From NCBI GenBank assembly GCA_017964105.1, contig JAGCSP010000078.1:1-28848 (forward strand): a stretch of DNA of 28,848 nucleotides, written 5' to 3'. Source of the DNA: Clostridia bacterium (GTDB taxonomy: Bacteria > Bacillota > Clostridia > Christensenellales > UBA1242). A model generated the notes under the pieces. The model ran no database searches. It saw only the letters and a program-made list of their open reading frames with translations, and was not told where the DNA came from. Of the stretch, positions 23,953 to 28,848 are shown piece after piece (positions within the stretch are counted from its first letter, which is position 1; every line of letters starts with the position of its first letter). The position numbers and the translations under genes were made by a program.

Positions 23953-25776
23953 CTATTGTAGCACTGCCTTAATTCTTCTTACACCAGCAGAGCAACTCTC
24001 TTCTTTAACTATTTTGAATGTTCCAAGCTCGCTTGTGTTTTTTACATGTGGCCCTGTGCAAATTTCTCTGGAAACATCGCCAATATCATACACGGAAACA
24101 ATATCTGGATAGCGTTCAATAAATTGATGCTCAGCGCCTATTTTTACAGCATCCATTTTATTCATTTCTCGGCTAGATACAGGCAATTTTTGTTTAATCC
24201 ATTCATTTACAAGCTCTTCTACCTGCGCTAGTTCTTCATCTGTCATTTTGTGATCACAAGGGAAGTCAAATCTAAGGCGCTCTGGTGTAATATTTGAGCC
24301 CATTTGATGGCTCTCAGGACCAAGCACTTTTTTAAGTGCTGCATTAAGCATATGAGTTGCAGTGTGCAAACGTGTGGTTTCATATGTTGTATCTTGCAAA
24401 CCACTCTTAAATTCGCCTTTGCCTACACCCTTTGATTTCTCTTGGTGTTCTTCAAATGCTGCCTTGAACCCATCTTCATCTACAGAGTATCCACGCTCAG
24501 CTGCCATTTCTTTTGTAAGTTCAATTGGAAAACCAAATGTGTCATACAATCTAAATGATGCTTTGCCAGAAATAATATTTTCTACTTTTTCACCAGATTT
24601 TGCAGCAAATTCTTTGTGTTTTTCAATTCCAAAAAGCACCTTATCAAACTCTTTTAGTCCTTGCTCTAATGCACGATTGAATTTATCAATTTCCTTTTGA
24701 ATTTCTGCTAAAATATAATCTTGTTTTTCCACAAGTAGTGGATATGCCTCATTATAAACTTGTGTCATATAAATTTTTGCAACTTCGCAAAGTTTATTTA
24801 CATCCAAATTAATCTTTTTTGCATGGCGCACTGCTCTGCGCATGATTCTGCGTAAAATATATCCTGCACCCACATTGCTTGGAACAATGCCATTAACATC
24901 ACCAATAAGCATTACAGTTGTGCGCATATGGTCTGCAATAATACGCATAGATTTTGTGGTTTCTTCATTTTCGCCATATTTTATGCCAAGCTCCTTTTCT
25001 AAGTAACTTAACACACCTGCAAACAAATCTGTTTTGTATCCATCTTTAATTCCATTTAAAAACATTAACATACGTTCAAAACCAAAACCAGTGTCAACGT
25101 TTTTATTGCTTAGTGGCTCGTACCCGGTAGCAGTCTTTTTATATTGCATATACACATCATTGCCAATTTCCACATATCTGCCACATTTGCAATCTATATC
25201 ACAATTTGGTCTGCCACATGGTGTATCTACTAATGGGTAAAACCACTCATTATCTGGTCCGCAAGGAGTGCCAACTGTTCCTTCTAATTCCCACCAGTTA
25301 TCTTCCTTTGGTTTAAAGAAAATATTTTCTTTCTTTACACCTAATTTTTCTAATAACTCAGCAGTTTCATTATCCCTTGGCACACTATCATTACCTTCAA
25401 ACACTGTTGCACATATTTTATTTTTATCTAGGCCAAATTCTTTTGTGAGTAATTCAAATGTCCATGCTGTTTTTTCTTTTTTGAAATAATCTCCAAGACT
25501 CCAATTGCCCATCATTTCAAAAAATGTGAAGTGACTTGCATCACCAACAGAATCAATATCTACTGTGCGCACACATCCTTGCACATTGCATAGGCGTGTA
25601 CCCATAGGGTGTTTTTTGCCAAGCAAATATGGCATAAGTGGTTGCATACCTGCAACATTAAACATAACACCTGTTGTACCATCACCAATTAGTGAAACTG
25701 CACCAATATTCACGTGTCCACGTTGTTCATAAAAATTTAACCATTTGTTTCTAAGCTCTTTGCTAGTAATTTTCAT
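23953..25776 (-). CDS. alaS: Alanyl-tRNA synthetase, short form without the C-Ala domain
   Basis: Class II synthetase that charges tRNA-Ala. The catalytic core is clear (FNVAGMQPLMPYLLGKKHPMGTR, HFTFFEMMGNWSLGDYFK, VDTGFGFERML), followed by the tRNA-recognition helices (GAGYILRRIMRRAVRHAK) and the editing domain with zinc ligands HTATH and CTGPH. The protein ends with SCSAGVRRIKAVLQ, right after the editing domain, at 607 residues; normal bacterial AlaRS has about 870-880, including a linker and C-terminal C-Ala/DHHA1 domain. It is not a broken gene: the stop is followed at once by a good terminator. A Cys-rich insertion (DTPCGRPNCDIDCKCGRY) interrupts the catalytic domain. GAGGG five bases before the ATG. 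Stop codon TAG. No T-box. Confidence 0.93.
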   Translation of the reverse strand: MKITSKELRNKWLNFYEQRGHVNIGAVSLIGDGTTGVMFNVAGMQPLMPYLLGKKHPMGTRLCNVQGCVRTVDIDSVGDASHFTFFEMMGNWSLGDYFKKEKTAWTFELLTKEFGLDKNKICATVFEGNDSVPRDNETAELLEKLGVKKENIFFKPKEDNWWELEGTVGTPCGPDNEWFYPLVDTPCGRPNCDIDCKCGRYVEIGNDVYMQYKKTATGYEPLSNKNVDTGFGFERMLMFLNGIKDGYKTDLFAGVLSYLEKELGIKYGENEETTKSMRIIADHMRTTVMLIGDVNGIVPSNVGAGYILRRIMRRAVRHAKKINLDVNKLCEVAKIYMTQVYNEAYPLLVEKQDYILAEIQKEIDKFNRALEQGLKEFDKVLFGIEKHKEFAAKSGEKVENIISGKASFRLYDTFGFPIELTKEMAAERGYSVDEDGFKAAFEEHQEKSKGVGKGEFKSGLQDTTYETTRLHTATHMLNAALKKVLGPESHQMGSNITPERLRFDFPCDHKMTDEELAQVEELVNEWIKQKLPVSSREMNKMDAVKIGAEHQFIERYPDIVSVYDIGDVSREICTGPHVKNTSELGTFKIVKEESCSAGVRRIKAVLQ

Positions 25777-25820
25777 TTGTCCCTCTAAACTTTTTAAATT
25801 ATTAATTTAAACTCAAAAGT

Positions 25821-25849
25821 ATAATATCACTTGGTGGCTTTTTATTCAA
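25821..25849 (-). promoter_or_regulatory. alaS promoter
   Basis: Minus strand: TTGAAT (25849-25844), 17-base spacer, TATTAT (25826-25821). It lies just after the MFS gene; I see no strong terminator between the two, so some readthrough is possible. Confidence 0.6.
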
Positions 25850-25858
25850 CTTATTTTG

Positions 25859-27190
25859 CTACTTTTGTTTATTATACTTGCCAAAAAAATAAAATGAAGC
25901 AATTAGCACGCTCATAATTCCACCAAAAAGAATTAGTGCAAGACCAGTTTGTACCCCAAGTGATTGATCAATTAAATTGGCATCAAATTTAATTATATCA
26001 AGCAGTGCACCACTAATTAGTTGAGATAGCGCTGTTACTGCGCTGCTTGTAAACGTAAGCATACCTGTGTATGTGGCCGTTCTGTCATCGCTATAATTTT
26101 CATTTATCTTTTTTACTTCATCATTATATATGCTAAGTGGGATTGTGTATAGAGCACCACTGCCCGCTCCGCAAATAAACATGCCCACAATGCAAAAATA
26201 ATAACTAATATAATTTAATTCAAACCTAAACACATACACAAGCATTACAGCAAATACACCTGTGGTGGTTACAAAAATTGATATCAGTATTGTTTGTAGT
26301 TTATCTTTTTTTGATAACTTATACCAAACCACTTGGCTAAGTGATGCACCAAGTAATAGTGATATTAGAATTATTGTTATTTGTGTTGAAGAATAGTAAA
26401 AGCAATATGTGAAAAAATGCATACCAATACTCATTAGTATTACTGCAGACACATCAGACATGGCCGAACCAATAATAATATTCCTTAAATTTTTGTGTTT
26501 AAATATACCCACAAAATGTTTGAACATTTGTTTAATGTTTATTGATTTTGGTGGTTTTGTGTCAGAAACTTGCTTATTTTTGGTAAAAAATATGCAAAGC
26601 AATGCACACACAAGACACACTGTACTACAAACATATGCAATGTATCTGTAACCGTTTGGGTTTAATTGCCCCACTGGGTACTCAATTGAATTTGGTAAAA
26701 ATAATGTAAACAACACACTAGGCAATACCATGCCTACAAACATAAAACATGTACGCGATACCATGAGCCGTGTGTTTTTATTTTTATTTGTTGCAAGGTC
26801 CACTCCTAGTGCACTATATGGAGTAGTATAAAACGACACAGCTGTTTGAATAATAATTAGTGACATTAGTACCCACAAAAACTTTAAGACCGTATTCATG
26901 CCAAGTGGCACACACCACACTGCAAGATTTATAGCGGCCATTGCAATGCAAGCAATAAGCATATAACCCTTACGTCTACCAAATTTACCAAGTGGAAATT
27001 TGTCACTTACAAATCCAACTACTGGGTCACCAAGACCATTCCATGCTGTACCAATTGCAACAGCAATACCTGTAAGTGTTCCACCAAGACCTATTACCGA
27101 TGTGCCATAAAACATAAAAAAATTGCTAATTGTATTTGCAATAATACTATAACTTAGGTTGCCAATACCATATGATACTATATTTTTCAT
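25859..27190 (-). CDS. MFS sugar:cation symporter of the GPH (MelB-like) family
   Basis: A 443-residue, twelve-helix transporter. The GPH/MelB signature is present: NGLGDPVVGFVSDKF.LGKFGRRKGYML in the helix 2-3 region and YTTPYSALGVDL with a following NTRLMVSRT loop. The family carries glycosides, pentosides or hexuronides with Na+ or H+. The substrate cannot be read and no sugar-degrading gene is adjacent. The ATG at 27190 is preferred, as SYGIGNLSY begins where MelB-type proteins begin; a TTG at 27208 is part of a TTGACA that looks more like promoter DNA. No ribosome site precedes either start. Stop codon TAG. Confidence 0.85.
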   Translation of the reverse strand: MKNIVSYGIGNLSYSIIANTISNFFMFYGTSVIGLGGTLTGIAVAIGTAWNGLGDPVVGFVSDKFPLGKFGRRKGYMLIACIAMAAINLAVWCVPLGMNTVLKFLWVLMSLIIIQTAVSFYTTPYSALGVDLATNKNKNTRLMVSRTCFMFVGMVLPSVLFTLFLPNSIEYPVGQLNPNGYRYIAYVCSTVCLVCALLCIFFTKNKQVSDTKPPKSINIKQMFKHFVGIFKHKNLRNIIIGSAMSDVSAVILMSIGMHFFTYCFYYSSTQITIILISLLLGASLSQVVWYKLSKKDKLQTILISIFVTTTGVFAVMLVYVFRFELNYISYYFCIVGMFICGAGSGALYTIPLSIYNDEVKKINENYSDDRTATYTGMLTFTSSAVTALSQLISGALLDIIKFDANLIDQSLGVQTGLALILFGGIMSVLIASFYFFGKYNKQK

Positions 27191-27216
27191 AGTAACTATT
27201 ATTGTCAAATTGAATC

Positions 27217-27239
27217 AAAAAAACACCCTTTCGGGTGTT
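27217..27239 (-). terminator. Terminator downstream of dnaB
   Basis: A seven-pair stem AACACCC/GGGTGTT (27233-27239 with 27222-27228), four-base loop, then Ts on the minus strand (27223-27217). Confidence 0.85.
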
Positions 27240-27245
27240 AAATAA

Positions 27246-28289
27246 TTAAAATATATCATCAATGTCGCTTTCTTCAAATGGAACAACATCCTTATCATCT
27301 GGCATCGGAACATCTCTTGACTCTGGTGCTGGTGCACTATTTTCTAAAGACATTTTATCAGCATCTTTGCCAAGATTTACGAATGTGGTTGTATCTGGTA
27401 ACCATTTTACTAGTATTTCACCAATAGGGCCATTACGATGTTTTGCAACAATAATTGTTGCCAAATTACCTTGTTTTTCTGTATCTGGAACATCATTATA
27501 TAGATCAGGTCTATAAATAAATAGTACTATATCTGCATCTTGCTCTATTGCACCAGATTCACGCAAGTCACTAAGTTGTGGTTTGTGATCACCTTTACGT
27601 TGTTCTGGAGCACGGGATAATTGTGATAATAGGATAATTGGCACATCTAATTCACGTGCTGCAATCTTTAAGCTACGAGTAATTTCACTAATTTCTGCTT
27701 GCCTATTTGCATCTCTGGATTTCCTATCACTTGCCATAAGTTGAAGATAGTCAATCATAATAAGGTCTAAGCCTTTTTCACGTTTTAACTTTTCACATTT
27801 GTGGAGAATATCCATAGGTTTATTTAGCGAACTGTCATCCACATAAATGTCTGCATTTGCAAGTTTTTCTTTTGCTCCCCACAATGCTTGCCATTCTTTA
27901 ACACCAAGCTCACCTTTGTTTGCTTTTGTCATACTTACATATGCAACAGAACAAAGTGAACGCATTGCAAGTTGCTTTTTAGGCATTTCTAGTGAGAATA
28001 CTGCCACTTTTTTCTTACCTTGGATTGCTGCATAGTTTACTATGTTCATGGCAAGAGATGTTTTACCACAACCAGGACGTGCAGCAATAAGAATCAAGTC
28101 ACTATTTTGAAGACCATTAGTAATCTTATCTAAGCCATACAAACCTGTTGCAATACCTCTAAGACTATTTCTATCTTTTTGGATAATCTCAAATTTTTCG
28201 ATGACACCATCCAAATCTTCTTTAATTGGTGTTAAATTGCTGCGTTCTTCTGTCTCTGCAATTGTAAAAATATTACTTTCTGCAAATGT
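27246..28289 (-). CDS. dnaB: Replicative DNA helicase DnaB, C-terminal part (5' end replaced)
   Basis: The RecA-like helicase domain of DnaB, the hexameric replication-fork helicase. It begins within the linker at FAESNIFTIAE (matching AExxxFxIAE of DnaB) and runs to the normal acidic C terminus (ESDIDDIF). Walker A is ARPGCGKT (Lys257 counted from the fused ATG), Walker B is LIMIDYLQLM, and LSQLSRAPEQR, SGAIEQDAD and AKHRNGP are the usual later motifs. About 100 residues are missing: the N-terminal primase/loader-binding domain and the first part of the linker. In their place the frame continues upstream into an RND efflux pump. DnaB is essential, so loss in the living cell is unlikely; the join is probably an assembly artefact. 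Confidence 0.88.
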   Translation of the reverse strand, partial: TFAESNIFTIAETEERSNLTPIKEDLDGVIEKFEIIQKDRNSLRGIATGLYGLDKITNGLQNSDLILIAARPGCGKTSLAMNIVNYAAIQGKKKVAVFSLEMPKKQLAMRSLCSVAYVSMTKANKGELGVKEWQALWGAKEKLANADIYVDDSSLNKPMDILHKCEKLKREKGLDLIMIDYLQLMASDRKSRDANRQAEISEITRSLKIAARELDVPIILLSQLSRAPEQRKGDHKPQLSDLRESGAIEQDADIVLFIYRPDLYNDVPDTEKQGNLATIIVAKHRNGPIGEILVKWLPDTTTFVNLGKDADKMSLENSAPAPESRDVPMPDDKDVVPFEESDIDDIF

Positions 28290-28848
28290 AATGGCTTCGT
28301 TTTTGTCCATGCCTTCTCGTCTTAACTGATTGATATAATCAACCATAACGATACCGTTATTAACGATGATACCTGCCAGCATTACGAAGCCAAGCATTGC
28401 AATGACGCTGATTTCCTGCCCTGATAAGAAGAGCGCCATGAATCCGCCGGTGAAAGCAAGCGGCAAAGTAAACATGATAATAAATGGTGATAATAATGAC
28501 TGGAACTGAGCTACCATTACAAGGTAAATTAATATAATTGCAAGAGCAAGCATGAGTCCAAGCTGCTTCATGGCATCATATATCATTTCATCCTCACCGG
28601 TCATTTCAATGGAATAACCGTTTGGAAGTTCAAGTTTGTCTAACTTCTTATTTACTTCATTACTTACCTTTGTAATATTGTGATCCTCATCAATATCTGC
28701 AGTGATAGCAATATATTTGGTCTGAGCATCTCTGTTAATTACGCTAAGTGTTTCTGTATCTTCGAAGGTCGCAATTCTTGATAATCTGATCTGTTCTTCT
28801 TTACCTTCATCATTAACATAGGTAAATGTCATCTTCTTAAGGTCTGCA
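28290..28848 (-). CDS. RND efflux pump fragment (AcrB/SwrC-type), fused in frame to DnaB; partial at window edge
   Basis: An internal piece of an RND-superfamily transporter, open to the right edge of the window; the ATG at 28832 is internal, since the frame reads ADLKKM before it. It has the end of a periplasmic porter domain (PNGYSIEMTGEDEMIYDAMKQLG) and the helix cluster LVMVAQFQSLLSPFIIMFTLPLAFTGG and GFVMLAGIIVNNGIVMVDYINQLRREG, typical of Firmicutes SwrC-like pumps. The normal continuation (an xAGxxRxRPILMT-type segment) is missing; DnaB starts instead. By my count 28321-28440 has 51 G/C of 120 (about 43%), visibly higher than the AT-rich genes around it, which supports a foreign source. 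It lies at the edge of the window, as chimeric contig ends often do. Confidence 0.8.

Noticed and set aside
23953..25776. The short AlaRS as a sign of a CPR/Patescibacteria genome
   Set aside because: The other genes (InlB_B and CotH surface proteins, YcxB-like, PnuC, GPH symporter) fit Firmicutes better, and short AlaRS forms may occur in more than one lineage.
1655..28832. Possible reassignment of TGA (code 4), because TGA is almost unused as a stop
   Set aside because: One gene (15414-15728) ends with TGA in a proper ATGA overlap, and no conserved Trp position was seen encoded by TGA. TAA is also the normal stop elsewhere, so the TAA in rnr is not explained by a changed code.
1..28848. 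CRISPR arrays, insertion sequences and prophage genes
   Set aside because: No regularly spaced repeats, transposase, integrase or phage structural gene was found on either strand.

Overview
The window reads as an AT-rich, Gram-positive-type chromosome segment from an uncultured low-GC Firmicutes/Clostridia-like bacterium. This rests on sigma-A-type promoters, strong AGGAG ribosome sites, single-membrane surface proteins (a CotH-type lipoprotein, Listeria-Bacteroides InlB_B repeats, a tail-anchored lamin-tail protein) and stop usage of TAA > TAG >> TGA. Order or family cannot be fixed from sequence alone. No IS element, prophage gene or CRISPR array was seen, and no gene-free stretch exceeds 300 bases.

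Layout. 1-60: 3' end of a tRNA (probably Leu) and its terminator. 263-7773: membrane diguanylate cyclase, PnuC-type transporter (minus), CotH/InlB_B lipoprotein, M14 peptidase (minus), COG2426 membrane protein (minus), a two-gene operon (small membrane protein + PlsC-like acyltransferase) and an HD-GYP protein. 7806-11669 (minus): RNA-processing operon of a ribonuclease R cut by one in-frame TAA, followed by a large PHP-domain protein. 11948-12024: tRNA-Arg(ACG). 12172-12504: short pyrophosphatase-like protein. 12734-14736 (minus): operon of a short-chain dehydrogenase and an alpha-oxoamine synthase that looks like bacterial serine palmitoyltransferase, with a clean palindromic operator over its predicted transcription start. 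14875-15728 (minus): two overlapping small membrane-protein genes, one YcxB-like. 15909-19607: 1232-residue secreted, tail-anchored protein with a lamin-tail domain, about eight OB-like repeats and two InlB_B repeats. 19756-22158 leuS; 22203-23804 DUF4097-like protein; 23953-25776 a short alaS; 25859-27190 a GPH-type MFS symporter; 27246-28848 an open frame joining part of an RND efflux pump to the C-terminal helicase domain of DnaB.

How the parts relate. A diguanylate cyclase and an HD-GYP protein give one c-di-GMP synthesis/degradation pair about 5.5 kb apart. The SDR + SPT-like pair suggests the first two steps of sphingoid-base synthesis, which would be unusual in this kind of genome. RNase R plus a PHP phosphoesterase suggests coupled RNA degradation and clean-up of short products.

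Most notable: the SPT-like operon with its operator; the RNase R gene split by a nonsense codon at a domain border; four genes whose only visible promoter puts the transcription start on or next to the start codon, without a ribosome site (leaderless mRNAs); an altered editing-site motif in LeuRS; and the RND/DnaB fusion at the right edge, best explained as an assembly chimera, so sequence right of about 28290 should not be assigned to this organism without read-level proof.
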